This document shows positions 11,687-24,327 of a DNA stretch of 64,000 bases, one piece after another. The DNA lies in NCBI GenBank assembly GCA_963920575.1, contig OY986971.1, positions 8,620,779-8,684,778 of the forward strand. The letters run 5' to 3'. Under the pieces are notes generated by a model. The model did no database searches. It was not told where the DNA came from and worked only from the letters and a program-made list of their open reading frames with translations. This DNA comes from Narthecium ossifragum. Its lineage: Eukaryota > Streptophyta > Magnoliopsida > Dioscoreales > Nartheciaceae. How positions within the stretch are numbered: the stretch's first letter is position 1; each line of letters begins with the position of its first letter. The position numbers and the translations under genes are program-made.

Positions 11687-14079
11687 GATCTCATTATAGT
11701 CCCATGCGAAGCAATCTTTGAACTCGTGTAAGAGAATTGAGAAAGCTTCTTTCATTTCACCATCGAGACCTCTATTTACATATGTAACTCAAGGGGACTC
11801 GTGTGTCCCAAGATTAACCTCCTCGAGCTTGTCCGGAGACGTTACATTAGGGAAAGCAGAAAAATCTAAGTCGGATGAGACCAACTTAGTAAATACATGG
11901 CGGTTGACTTTTGGGAAAGCAGAGAACTTATATACATCGACGAACCTAAGCTGCCGCTCGATGTCTTCAGGGGTCTCCTCGGACTAGGGGGCCTCTCCTG
12001 CGTTGCGGTTCGGCTCGATTGTGTCAAGCCATGTCCGTTCGCTTGCACGTCCTCCCAGCCCGACAGAGCGCTTGACTTCGGCCCTTGTTTGATGAGATGA
12101 GTCTCGAACTTTGAGATGGCGGCTTTCGCGATCTTGGTTAGCTCGGCTGACGCTTCAACCATACGTTTTCCTAGTAGGGGTTTGCCCTTCGTGGGCGAGG
12201 CTTGGATATCCTCAAGCCCTTCCCTTGGCGGAAAGAGAATATTCATGGGGTATCGATGGTTTATCTCCGTCTGCCCAACTTGTTGAACGCTAAGGTCTTT
12301 GGAGATGGCACCTTGCTCGAGATGCTCACATACTGATGCGATGTCCTCTATGTTGAGGTCTTCTTTTATGCGGGTGAAACGCCCTCGATACATCTCCACA
12401 TGGTCGTAGTTCTCTAGAGCCTCTATATAGTTGGAATGGACCATGAGTGGTTGTCGATCTGCATGTACAATTTCCAGATGATTTTATTCCATAGAATCAA
12501 CAATTGATGAAGCAAAGATGGGACACAGGCGTTGGCGTGGAGCCAGTCGCGTCCGAGCAGAGCGTTGTAGCTTGCCTTACTATCGACTACAAAGAAACTA
12601 GTAGTGGACATGGCACCTCAGACAATGACCTTCATGGGAAGAACCCCAACAGCCATCGTCGATCGGCCTGTAAAGTCATGGATCATTTTTCCGTAGGGAA
12701 CAGNNNNNNNNNNNNNNNNNNNNNNNNNNNNNNNNNNNNNNNNNNNNNNNNNNNNNNNNNNNNNNNNNNNNNNNNNNNNNNNNNNNNNNNNNNNNNNNNN
12801 NNNNNNNNNNNNNNNNNNNNNNNNNNNNNNNNNNNNNNNNNNNNNNNNNNNNNNNNNNNNNNNNNNNNNNNNNNNNNNNNNNNNNNNNNNNNNNNNNNNN
12901 NNNCACAGGGCTCGACTCTGTTCACTAGTCAGGGTTAGCTTTCGCTCTGCGGTCATTTGGCCGACGAATTCATGGAAGGTGTGGCACGAGTCAGTAGTGT
13001 GGCTATCGGAGAGGTGCCACATGCACTTACCCCAGTTGGCATCTTCGGACAAGTACGGGGCCAGAAGCCACTTAGATAGAACGAACAACTCCTTTGCCAC
13101 TTGCCAGTAGCAACCGCTGCGGGATGTAACCTGCACTGCCTACAATTTTGAAGCCAAGTCAGATATCTCGATCACATTAGTTTCAATGTAAGATGCACTG
13201 AAAGGATGACGATCAACTTTAGTCTTCGGAGGCGGATCGACAAACTTGAGTTCACCGGCCTCGATCCTATCCTGGATCTGGTTGCGTTAGACGACATAAT
13301 TATACGTGGAGTGAGTTGAGACCCCATGCCATTTACAAAATTCCTTCTCCTTCAGTTTCTCTAGGTCAGGTTTTTGATGTCGGAGTTTGATGCGTTTGTT
13401 AGCCAACAACCAATCAAAGATATTGTCAGCTTCCGATATGTCAAAGGAGAACTTGCGTGTATCTCCCTGCATCGACTTAGGAGCCTCGACATTGAGTCGA
13501 ATTAACGACTCGCATGTCAATGGGTTGCCTTTTATGAACTCGGCTTGGTCGATCTCCGGGCTGTCGAGCTCCTGATGGTATGTACCATGCGAGAATCTCC
13601 TCTGAGTTGATTCTTCTTGGACCATTTGCTCATACCTCGAGGCCCTCTCAGACAACTCGAAGAGGTCATTAAACACCATCCCTTCAAACTTCTTCCTAAG
13701 CTCGAAGTCAAGCCCATCTTGGGCTAATTTGACATTTTCGAACTCAGGGAGGGGAGTCTTGCATGCAATCTTAGCGCAACGGAACCGGGAGATAAACTTC
13801 TTGGCCGTTTCCCCATATTTTTGTCGAATTTGTACAAGATCTACCATAGAGGTCCCGGGGTCGGTCTTAGAGAAATCAGCTTGGAACTAGCTTTGTAGAT
13901 CGACCCAGGCGAAAATGGAATTATGGGGGAGGTTAATGTACCAGGTGAAAGCCGACCCGGTGAGGGATGTGTGCAAAATCTGGAGCTCGAGGAAGTCATT
14001 ATCTTCATACTCGTGGCATTGGCAAGTGAACCTCAGAAGAAGAAGAACTCCGACATCCTAAAATTGTGGGGATAAGAGT
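11687..14079 (-). pseudogene. Retand/Tat-type gag-protease fragment, with assembly gap
   Basis: Minus-strand piece of a Ty3/gypsy polyprotein. From high to low coordinates: gag sequence from about 14060 to 13287 (ETAKKFISRFRCAKIAC, then FNDLFELSERASRYEQMV), gag C-terminal sequence, the gap, a post-protease motif near 12550 (ASYNALLGRDWLHA), and the start of the polymerase at about 11700 (FKDCFAWDYNEIP). That last motif is typical just upstream of the reverse transcriptase in Retand/Tat elements. There are several stops and frame changes. The element is cut at both ends: the polymerase core and integrase are missing at 11687 and no LTR is attached at 14079. Confidence 0.75.
12704..12903. other. 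Assembly gap (200 N)
   Basis: Exactly 200 N. The round number suggests a placeholder of unknown true length. It lies inside the Retand-like gag/protease piece. Confidence 0.99.
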
Positions 14080-14436
14080 CGTGAGGACCAGTCCCTCCAA
14101 CCTGGTCTGACCGTGTTAGGTCGAAGGTCTGACTCTGATGTCCTTGTTTCGAGATCGGGTTGATCACGGAGACCCCAAGGGAAATTTATAAATTGCACCT
14201 TGGCGGTTGGTCCCGCATTGTGCACACACGGCCCCATGAATGATATTTATTTTTGCTAGAACCTTAGGCGAGCTTGGTATCGAAAGATCCGAGCTCGGAC
14301 GCGCTGAAGCTTGTCTTTAGGACAGCTGGCGGCCCACGAGCGATCGATCGCTCTAAGTAGTGATCAGTCGAACCCTATGTCGGAGTCGCCTTTCACATGT
14401 CAAGATAAGGACGATGAACCAAAATAGACCGATCGA

Positions 14437-15897
14437 TGATCGCTCGCAAACGTCGTCGTTAAAACGTTGCTAACCTCAATCAAATCTTAAATATATATCC
14501 TTATTCAATCACTAATACTACTAAGTAGACTAGTGCTGAAATCCGGAGTCGAACCACAGGGAAATACTAGGAAAAACAAAATCAGTTCTCAAAACTCTTG
14601 ATCTAAACCAAACACTTCAATGATAGATTGATCTTACTGAAATTATCTAAGAAAGCAAAAGAAAATATTAAGGTTTTAATCAGATGGAAAAAGATGTCTT
14701 AGGAAATACACAATCCACCCTAGTTTCACCCTTAATCTTCTATAGTTATCATCTTGATCACTTCTCTAAGTATTATGGATCGTATGGCTACAAGCTCACA
14801 CGAATCCCTAAAAGAAAGTTTTATGTTTCCTACGGCATAACCTATCTTTGTTTGGCATAAATCATCTTCGGTCCTACCATTATCTTAAGTTATTCTACTC
14901 CTAATGACCTTAGCATGACTTATCTTCACGTAGCATAAACTATCTCAAAGGTAAATCACAAACCACATGAAAACTATCTCATGAATCTCTACAATCAAGT
15001 ACAACCATCATGTAGGACTAAGAATACGTCAACGGAACTCTGTTCCTTCAACTCTATAATCATTAAGAACATATTCATGAGATTATACGTAGAGAAGTTC
15101 ACAAAAATCCAACTAACAAAGATCAAAAGTTATACTAGGGTTTCATGGTATTCCTAAGAACAAGAAATCTAGCCACTCATCTCTTGGAAATCATGAATCG
15201 GTGTAGAGGATGAAGCCATTGATCCCCGCGGAAAGATCACCGTCTTCAAAACCCTAACCTTCTCCTCCAAAAGTGCTCCAAAAGATGCTTATTTTCGGCC
15301 AGCCAACACCTTCTTATAGGTGTATTCCCGGAATTAGGGTTTTGGGTTGAGTTGGACCTCTAGTGCAACTCGGATTTCTTGGTTTAACTCTGACAGCCTC
15401 TTCCGGTCGCGACTGGGTTCAATCCGTCTGGAATTTGGAGATGTGCTAAACATGAAAGATGTAGATTATGAAGCCTTCTGTTTTGTCCCGAAGATTTGAC
15501 ATTATTTGGACTTATCTGAAATATTTGGCGAATATTCTCCTGAGCATCGACGGACCAGTTTCCAGCAACTGTATATCTTCATAGTCTTCAAAACTGGTAT
15601 TAATCTGTATGGAATCTCGCCAAGTATCCAACATGAAAATTGTAGACCTCTGAGTATTCTACAATTTCGCAAAGTTTCAGAATATTTGAACCTTTTTAAA
15701 ATAGTTGGCGAATATATTACTGACGGTCGATGAAGCAGTTTATTTAGTTATTTTAGCCGAATTTCTTGCATTTCTTCTCAAAGCATGATTAAACCTAAAA
15801 TCAACTAACAAACTCTTAAATACAACTACTCTAGGCCTAACAAAGGTAATTTAAGGGGTTTAATTATGAATATTTAGTGACTCATCAATCGATCACT
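14437..15897. mobile_element. Solo LTR inserted in LTR A (target duplication atcga)
   Basis: A 1461-bp segment beginning TGATCGCTCG and ending GTGACTCATCA, flanked on both sides by atcga (14432-14436 and 15898-15902). It interrupts LTR A where copy B reads straight through. It has no coding sequence. The internal stretch around gagtcgaaccacagggaaa resembles the matching stretch of the Athila LTRs (gatccacagggaaatagg). This is the product expected from recombination between two LTRs of one element. Confidence 0.85.
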
Positions 15898-16494
15898 CCC
15901 TGAGCAACTGATCGGACATGGGTCTAAAAAGACACGCGGGAACCCTCTATTTTCTCTTTTCTTCTCTTCTCTTCACCGAAGGTTGGATTCGCGACGGGAG
16001 GCTGTTCTGGAGCCTTGGGGATGTCGCTAGCAAGGGGAGGAGCATATCCATACCTCCCTTGTATGGATATTGAGGATTAATCATGGATTTGCGTAGTTAG
16101 GTGATTCTTCAGTTAAGGCTTGTTTTAGTGTTCTTGGCTGTTTTGATGCCTAACAAACTCTTAAATACAACTACTCTAGGCCTAACAAAGGTAATTTAAG
16201 GGGTTTAATTATGAATATTTAGTGACTCATCAATCGATCACTCCCTGAGCGACTGATCGGACATGGGTCTAAAAAGACACGCGGGAACCCTCTATTTTCT
16301 CTTTTCTTCTCTTCTCTTCACCGGAGGTTGGATTCGCGACGGGAGGCTGTTCTGGAGCCTTGGGGATGTCGCCAGCAAGGGGAGGAGCATATCCATACCC
16401 CCCTTGTATGGATATTGAGGATTAATCATGGATTTGCGTAGTTAGGTGATTCTTCAGTTAAGGCTTGTTTTAGTGTTCTTGGCTGTTTTGATGC
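15805..16494. repeat. 345-bp tandem duplication (two copies)
   Basis: Copies at 15805-16149 and 16150-16494 are nearly identical. The duplicated unit includes the last 93 bp of the solo LTR, its right target duplication and the adjacent LTR A sequence (the cttttcttctcttctcttc tract and following). The duplication therefore happened after the solo LTR was in place. Confidence 0.92.
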
Positions 16495-18003
16495 TTAATT
16501 ACTTGATCAATTTTATGCTAGATGGTGCTCTTAGGTATACTTAATATCTAATTGACGTTTGATTGGATTTTGGTTGGATTTAAACCGGATTTAAGTGAGT
16601 TTTTCCTTGATTTATTCCCGAATTTCTATTATAGCAGAAACATCTATGTTCTAGCTTGTTTTCTGGCTTGTAAGTGCATGATCTCAGTTGATCTTCAACA
16701 TAAAAGTTGTAGATCTCTGAGTTAACTTTCTATTCCAACTTGTTTCAGATTTTTCGAATTTATATACAATGCATTGTGAATTAAATGGTCAGGCTTTGCA
16801 GAACAGAGCTGTCAGTTTAATTGGTGAAATTAAGTCTTTTTTTGTTATCCGATTGATTCGATATTTGAATATGTGATTCAAGGTATGTCAATGAGTGGGC
16901 ATATGAAGGTAGTAGTTCGCTTGCTTAATTCTATTAATCGAGCTTTTCATTATTGTCTTATACATATATTATTATATATTGTGTAGGCCCTATGTGTGGC
17001 TTGTGGTTGAACCAAGGGAGTCACGCCCCTTGGGATGTGGGGAATAAAATATTCACTTTTCTTAGACCATTGCTATGTATACCCTTTTGGCAAGCGCCTA
17101 GACTTGTATGTTATTTGGCATACTGTTACATGCTCATGCTTCTGTATTTGTTCATGAACATTACATGCATTTGATTGCATTAGAATCATAAAGGTTAAGA
17201 TATGGGCAACGGGTTAATCGCCGATCCGAGGGCTGGGGCAACTCGGATCTAGTCTTAGGACCGAGGCTGGGTAGTAAGGTCTAGGGCGAGATTGTTATTG
17301 TGATCATTGCTTTATCGAGGCATTTGTTTAGCTGGTTACAGATCATAGTGTTTGAGGTTTAGAGGTCGTACCGTTTCTCTTGTGTCGAGCTTAAGATGGT
17401 TTATTTACTGTTACGTATTGGGGCGGTTTCTCACCTGTCTTGGGGTTTGGGTTGCATTGGAGATACACGGAAATCCCTGTTTAATCTTCGTTGGGCACAC
17501 CGTGACTCTCGTCATGGTTTACTTTTCTGCTAATGTAATTAGCTACGCCTTAGGCTTGGCAGAGAGAGAGATGTCACAGTTTATAGTTTCCTTCTTTATG
17601 AGTGATGTAGAATAGAATCCTGCTGAGCTTAGCGCTCACTCCTACCCGGACTGCGTTTTGTAGGTGCAGGTGTTAGCTCTTCTTCCGTAGCATCCGCTGG
17701 ACATGCTTTTGGTGGCGCATCGACCTTTGGAGGTCTTTTAGGACTTGGGGTTCAGTTATCTTGTTGGATTATTTAAATGTAAAATTTCCTTCTATAAAGA
17801 TTTTTGAGATAGTTTTATAAATATCTTGAGGATTAGTTTTGTATCATAATCTTGAATTATATTAGAGATTTTAATATTGACCCTACATCAATTGTTTAAT
17901 TTAGATGTGTTATTTCCTTATAAATGCGCAAGTGATGGATTGAATAGATTAGAAACCCTCATGCCCAGGACTGGATTGGTTTTCTGGGTTGGGATGTGAC
18001 AAC

Positions 18004-18017
18004 TTGGTATGAGAGCA
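18004..18017 (+). promoter_or_regulatory. Primer-binding site (tRNA-iMet type), element A
   Basis: ttggtatgagagca lies two bases after the LTR end. It matches the plant initiator-tRNA primer site (TGGTATCAGAGC) with one mismatch. Confidence 0.75.
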
Positions 18018-19142
18018 GGATGTATATTCCAGGGATAAGATTACGCTTGCGGTTAAGGTTTGAGTGTGAAATGGGATAGTTTTAGGATTAGAACATCCTT
18101 GCATGTTGTTTGTGACTGTGTGATGTGTTTATTTAATCTTTTTTCTGTTGTGTTTTGTTGGCTTTCTGCTATGACATGACATCTCAGGGGGAGATGTGCA
18201 TGCATGCCGGTGTCGTCCGCTCCCTCTCCTGACAGTATCTCCCCTCATGGAATGGGATAGTTTTAGGGTTAGAACATCCTTACATGTTGTTTGTGATTGT
18301 GTGATGTGTTTATTTAATCTGTTTGTTGATGTATTTTGCTGGTTTCTGGCTGTGACATGACGTCTCAGGGGGAGATGTGCATGGGCGTCGGTGTCTGTTC
18401 CCTCGCCTGACAATATCTCCCCACATGCTGGAGATGAGCGAGTAGGGAATAGGATGCGTGCCGCCTTTGTACCCTCAAAATCAGGAGAGGCGAACCGATT
18501 GAGGTTCAGAGGAGATGTTGAATATCTTTCAACAGTAGAGGACTAGTTGAAGGAGGTGTCCCATATCCTCGATGTTTTGGACATCCTGTAGGATCGCCTG
18601 CTTGGGAAGCTGTTGTTTTCTTGCCTTCTCTTGGTGCAATGCATTAGTGACGCTTGTCAGGGTCATTACAGACACTGTTGGTTGTGTGTTGAAAACAGTT
18701 TCACGTATTGTTCTCCGACACCCGCCCTTAGAGGGTGGTGTATTTGGGAGTACTCTCCTCTGGTTTTCGATACTCGCACCGCGTAGTAATACGCGGATTG
18801 GCTGGATAATCTGACCCAATGTGTTGGAGCGACAGTCCGGACGCCTTGGACTGTGCTCTAGCTACTGAGACATGTGACTTGAGGGTTGACACCGGTCAGT
18901 TGGTCAGTGGTCATTGTGAGTTTCGAGGGTTGTTTCGGGTTTCGAGGAACGGCAGGGTAGCTATTGGCAAAGTTTAGATGTTTCAACGGTAGCGTCGTGC
19001 CAGTTCTTTGAGAGGTAGCGTGGACCGCCTGACTGAGAGGGAACCCACAGGGTGCTCGAGCGCTAGCCGCCGGGAGCCGTTCCGCCGACGATGTTGGTTG
19101 CGAGGGGCGCTGGGCGCTTACCATAGAGTAGTCGAGTGTGAC
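18018..19142 (+). pseudogene. Leader and decayed gag start of element A
   Basis: The leader contains a tandem duplication of about 179 bp (units beginning near 18069 and 18248, each starting with atgggatagttttagg and ending near tatctcccc). A decayed gag-like stretch follows (18450-19142) that parallels the minus-strand remnant at 49455-50270 (shared pieces around gatgttttggacatc and gagcgagtag). No open frame remains. It is cut at 19142 by insertion of the Athila element. Confidence 0.55.
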
Positions 19143-20640
19143 TGATAGCGCTTGAAAAGTGCCGCAGCTTAACAAGTCTGCTCAAAATTACAAATTGATA
19201 TTCAAACTACTAACTAACTACTTTAGGGGTAGTTAGCAGTGAGTCCGAATCGATCCACAGGGAAATAGGATTGAGTTGAGATGCTTTGTATAGTCTCCTA
19301 GTAATGAGTTGAGGAAATGTTTGGAATTAAAACTAAACTAGCTTGAAACTAAAGGGTTTATAGATGCAAGAAAAGGGACCAAGGAATTCTTAATCCGTAA
19401 CACGGCTTCTACCAGGTCTTCCTAAGATCAGGGCACACTAATCACATTGAATGGCTTTCCTAATGGTTCGTAGATGAATGCTAGTTCTCCCTACCACTCA
19501 ACAAGTTTCGGTTAGGATCCCTTGTCGATGAGAGCAATTATCTAAAAATCAGTGACCTAATGGTTAGTTATGATCACCACTAATGAATTCTCTGATTAGG
19601 ATGAATTCATGAATGCTAGTTCTCCCTACCACTCAACAAGTTTCGGTTAGGATCCCTTGTCGATGAGAGCAATTATCTAAAAATCAGTGACCTAATGGTT
19701 AGTTATGATCACCACTAATGAATTCTCTGATTAGGATGAATTCATCGCGAGAAAATAAGTATTAGATGGATTTAGGTGTAAGATCAAGATGGTTCTCACA
19801 CCTTGATGGCCAAATCTAGAAAGATAGGATAAATGGAGGATTAAGAATAAAACGTAGTGGTTCTAGCACTATACAATCCCTAATCACAGCGAAGGCTCAC
19901 CTGAGAAACCATGGTTCTAGCATGATCCTCCTATTAGATGAGTCCAATCCAAGCCCTGACATGCAATAGCTCTAGATCTATCACGCATTAAAACAATCCA
20001 AGCATCCAACAATAAATCAACACCAAAATTATAAAAGAATTAAGATCAATCCATATAAGCCATGCAAAAAGGTATACAAGCCCTAGATCTTAGAAATCCC
20101 TAGTAAAAACCCTAGTTACATCATAAAAAATCTCTTGGCGAGGGGTTTAGTTACTCATCTTTAGGGTTTGATCCACAGCCGAAGGTTGATGAAGCTCTTC
20201 CGCCATCGATCTCCTCCAAAAGAATCTCCAAAGAAAAATCTCCCAAGGGGCCAGAAAACTGTTCTTCACGTCACAGAGAGAAGACCCCCAAAACCCTAGA
20301 AATTGCCTATTTATATGCTAGGAACATCCCTCTCACGGATTAGATCAGGGCTGTTAATTTTCTTCACTGGCAATCAAATGATCAATCATTCCATGTAGGA
20401 AGATCGATCCTTTGTCTTCAATTGCTAGTCACGCCTGTAAAGGATCGATCCTTCCCTTGTGTGATTGATCACGCCCCGTGGATGATCGATTATTCCATGT
20501 AGGAAGATCGATTCTTTTAAACCTTGCTCTCTGTCAGTGTTGTCGTACATAACGGATCGATCCTTTATAATGGTGCTCTCTGTCAGTGTTAATGCACTTG
20601 AATGATCGATCATCTCCTAATGTGATGATACCCACAAACA
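19143..20640 (-). repeat. Athila 3' LTR (left copy), partial
   Basis: Aligns with the right LTR from tgatagcgcttg onward, through the tccacagggaaatagg block, the cgatctcctccaaaagaatc block and the GATCGATC-rich block near 20380-20620. It carries a 135-bp tandem duplication (unit starting gaatgctagttctccc at 19476 and 19611) that the right LTR lacks. Beyond about 20640 it no longer matches the last 170 bp of the right LTR, so its U3 start is deleted or replaced. Confidence 0.78.
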
Positions 20641-22074
20641 TCTATACATCCCCTTGATATATCATCAGAAATCAATTACACTATTCATTAACTCCAATGC
20701 ATAAAATAGAAATAATATCCATGAATATATTCCTTAATTCATAGTCACATAAGAGCAAAGTAGATTAAAACATGTCGTAACACACTTCCAATACTTCAAC
20801 ATATTTAATAAAGATTCAACAATAACTTCGACTCTCGAGTGTGTGAATTTGGTTCCACATGTATCAGAATATCCATTATACCCATGCATTCAACTATTCA
20901 AGATTAGAATTCTAAACATGCACATATTTTTCACTATTACATAACAATAACTATTCTTTTTTTCCACAAGGAAAATCACATGTTTTACACGAGCAACTTG
21001 CTGATCAGAAACATTGTTCGGTTACTAAGATAAAATCCTGTTTCTTCTTTTCTTTTTATTCATAAGGACTTTCAACCGTTTTACACGAACAACATGTTGA
21101 TCGACATCCTTCCCGGTTACTAAGTTGAAAGCCTTACACTTGCCAACACATATACTTGTCGCGAACAGAAAATTGCATGTGTTCATGTATCTTCTACGAC
21201 ATGTCTTAAAATTATAAATCCATCCTAGTTTCAGGCTTAGAATCTAATTTCAATTCCTAAACATGTGGAAGTGCATATGTGCAATAGAATATGTCAAGTT
21301 ATCCTTAAATCATGGTAAAAGTGTTAAAATATAGAGATAATGTCATGCCTAGCTAAATTTACTGAATCTTATATGATATATAAATTTATGAATAATTTAT
21401 AAGATAAATTTCTAAATCAAGCATCTTTATTAATAAGTGTCGTAATTTCATTCTTCTGACATAACCTAAGGGATGTATAATAGTTGGTTATCATGAAATA
21501 AATAAATAAACATGAATTCCTAAATACTACCCCCCAACTTAAATGTACTTGTCCTCAATTACACAGTCACCAAAATAAAACAAGGAATAAAGGGTAGAAA
21601 TCACCGGAATATCATGCCATCTGTAGTCGTCGCATGCATGACGATCACAACACCTTCTAAACAGTAGACTGTCGCTATGTGAAGCTATTCCTATCTCTCT
21701 AAGATACTAAAATAATAAATCCATGAAATGAACCATGTTATAGGAGAGACAACTAACAAATAGGAAACCAATACATGCACCAGTAGTGATTGATTGTCCA
21801 TTATCAAGGTGCATGGGCACACCTAGCATAAGAGTACCTCTCCCAAAGATCAAGTATAATAGCATGAGCAATCGAACAAATAATAGAGAGGTATAAGATA
21901 TACGAAAATAGAATACCTCTTAAATTTATTGGTGAAAAACTAGTACAATCAATGAAAATAGAAACTATAATCCTAAAAAGACACAAAGTTCCTATACTAG
22001 TCCCCCTACAGCATATCCTATTACCAAGCTAAAAGAGAACCTAGAGAATCACCAATCTACTAAAACAATCCTAC
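20641..22074 (-). other. Athila 3' non-coding region with purine-tract-like site
   Basis: AT-rich, no ORF. At 21530-21558 the minus strand reads TTGAGGACAAGT, a spacer, then TTTAAGTTGGGGGG, the form commonly seen just before the 3' LTR in Athila elements. A similar pattern (ttgaggacaa..ttgggggt) recurs at 23638-23664. Confidence 0.5.
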
Positions 22075-22629
22075 TTAATCGTCGTCCATGTCATCATTGA
22101 TGTCTTCATCGTCCCAATCATAGTGCCAAGATGTTGAAGATGACGATTTGTCGGAGTCATCATCACTGGACCTCTGGGATGGTGGACGATCAGGGTAGTC
22201 TAACGCATATGGCGATCCAGGTGGTGACAGGAGAGCCGGGTCAAACAGGGAACATGGTGGAACGACTACCACAGATATGTCTGGAAGCCGGAAAGATACC
22301 CAAGGGTTATCAAGTTCTGGGTCATGCCGGATGTCATAGACGAAGTGGGCAAACGCATCAGGAGGTCGCATCGGCTTGTAAAACTCAACACCGATGGGAT
22401 ATTCAATAGTGGGTCCAGCAGGATCAGCAGGTTCAGTGGTTGTCCTAGTGGGAAAATAGAAGACTACCGGTGGCGACGGTGGTTGGTTTGAGTTAGCTGT
22501 GCTCATAGAGTCATCATCCGAAGAACACTCAGATGCCTGCGACACTGGAGATCCAGGTTCGAAGTCTGGCCTTGGCGACTGTGGTGGGTTACCGCTTGAC
22601 GAATACAATGACTGTCTAGATCGAGACAT
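22075..22629 (-). CDS. Uncharacterised 184-residue ORF near the 3' end of the Athila element
   Basis: An intact minus-strand ORF, starting MSRSRQSLYSSSGNPPQSPR. The N-terminal half is rich in Ser and Pro. The middle has a less biased segment (PIGVEFYKPMRPPDAFAHF, then DIRHDPELDNPWVSF). The C-terminus is strongly acidic (runs of D and E from about residue 155). I see no transmembrane helix or known fold. It is placed after the env-like ORF, between two purine-tract-like sites, where Athila elements usually have only non-coding sequence. It may be an accessory ORF of this family or a remnant of a captured sequence. Its survival without a stop among decayed ORFs is notable but could be chance. 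Confidence 0.45.
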   Translation of the reverse strand: MSRSRQSLYSSSGNPPQSPRPDFEPGSPVSQASECSSDDDSMSTANSNQPPSPPVVFYFPTRTTTEPADPAGPTIEYPIGVEFYKPMRPPDAFAHFVYDIRHDPELDNPWVSFRLPDISVVVVPPCSLFDPALLSPPGSPYALDYPDRPPSQRSSDDDSDKSSSSTSWHYDWDDEDINDDMDDD

Positions 22630-24327
22630 CTAGGATGTACCTTGCGGACTATAAAGTGCATTGGTGAGATAAGAATAAAATAAGAGAGGTGGAACAAACT
22701 TGGAAGGATCGATCAATACCTCAATGGGATGATTGATCCTTCTGGTTTCGGAAGGAAGATGGGAGATGGCTTAAAACAGAGGAGGGCATAAGTTGGTTGG
22801 GAAGGAGAACAGAGAAATCACAAAGGTGGACGTCGGCTTAGGTCGCCGGCGATCCACGGTGCCAATGGAGCTTTCCGTTCGCCGAACGGAAGTTCGTCGG
22901 CATCCGTGGCGATGAAAAGAGAGGAGGCTGGTGATGGGTTACGACGGAGAGTGAAACGAAGGAGAAGGAGAGGGCGGCTCACCAGAACGTGGCACGGACG
23001 CAGAAGAACGATTAGAGTTGCCGATGAACCGCGGAGGAGAAGCCCACTGTCGGCGTCGGGGACGAAATCGTGCGGGCGAAGTTGACGTGGTGAGGATCGA
23101 TCGGGACTCAGGAGATGAGGGTGAAGAGTGGGCCGACTGTGATTAAGCAAGGGATTGGCTAATTAGAGTTTAAGCAGGACTTAACCAAAGACAAACTGAA
23201 TCCTAGTAGAAATAAGAGATAAATCCTAAAAATAATAGAAAAAATCAGAAAACTACTAGGATAGTGGAAAATAATAATAAAAATAATAAAAATAAAACAT
23301 AGGGTGACGCCGTAAGCTGAAGTGAATACATGCAACTTGTGGACACCGCTGTTCACCGAAAGAAAATCACTGAAAATTCCCAGAATGCCCTAGCATCATT
23401 GCTCGCATAATTAGATGTCCCTACCCAGCCAAGAAAATATGCAGAAAAAAAACTACCATGCATCCAATCTATCCACTTCCCTCTCTTAAACTCTACTTGA
23501 CTCTTTGTAGAATTAACAGTGCAACACATAGAATTCAAGATAGATTAAGCAATTAAAATTAATCGGAAAAGATTTGACGTACTTTGAACTAAATTTATAC
23601 CAAACACCAGGTTACTTATAATCATGATGAAATCATACCCCCAACGTAAGGAGGGTTGTCCTCAAGCACGGAAAGAGGGTAAGGGATAGAAATAACCTGA
23701 TAATGTTTCGACAAAAATCGTACCCGCGTAAATTGTGAATAACGTAACACAGACAGTGGGCAGACCAAAGTATAGAGACCCTGAAAAAACAGTCGAAAAA
23801 ATACCCCGTGATGGCAATGAAGTAAAGAATAAAATAAGCATGCAAAATTAGAGAAAAATTTGGCAGCATCTCCTCTATTACGTCAAGAAGCACAAGGGCT
23901 ACAAAGTTTTATTTACACAGATGTCGACATATAGTCATTCACATTCCCAATTACCTGCATACAGTCACATATACCATCTCATTTTCACTGGACACACACT
24001 GGGCACACCCCCTTAGCCAACATCTACTTTATATAAATACCGTCAATCTGTCAAAGTATACAAAAGATGGGCACGGGAGTACAAAAAAAAAATATCCAAC
24101 ATCCATGCAAGACAAAAACAAGTCCCAACCATACAAAACTACAAAACTGACCCCTAGATACAGTCTAACATTCATGGGGACGCGGCTCTGCGGAGGAAGA
24201 AGGTCGGTACGAGACAACAACAGTGATAGGTGCAGGAGGGTGGATGTCATCAAGCCACGCACGAAGGCAAGAGATGTCCTGTCGAAGTAGAGCATCCCGC
24301 ACGTCGATGTAACAAGTCATTTGCCGC
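22630..24327 (-). other. Athila 3' region, decayed
   Basis: No convincing coding region. A GC-rich patch (22818-23150) holds a short Arg- and Pro-rich frame of no recognisable type. At 23638-23664 there is a second purine-tract-like site. The remainder is AT-rich. Confidence 0.4.

Larger units (their letters stand above)
14080..18001 (+). mobile_element. Ty3/gypsy 5' LTR 'A', interrupted by a solo LTR and a tandem duplication
   Basis: Starts cgtgaggaccagtccctcc and ends tgtgaca just before a tRNA-iMet-type primer site at 18004. After removing the inserted solo LTR (14437-15897 plus 5 bp) and one copy of the 345-bp duplication, its length is about 2.1 kb, the same as the Tekay LTR at 54177. 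It shares the block tttataaattgcacc, the gatccgagg..ggatctagtcttagg block near 17230 and the ctcactcctaccc block near 17635. A close relative is LTR 'B' at 34869-38441. Confidence 0.8.
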
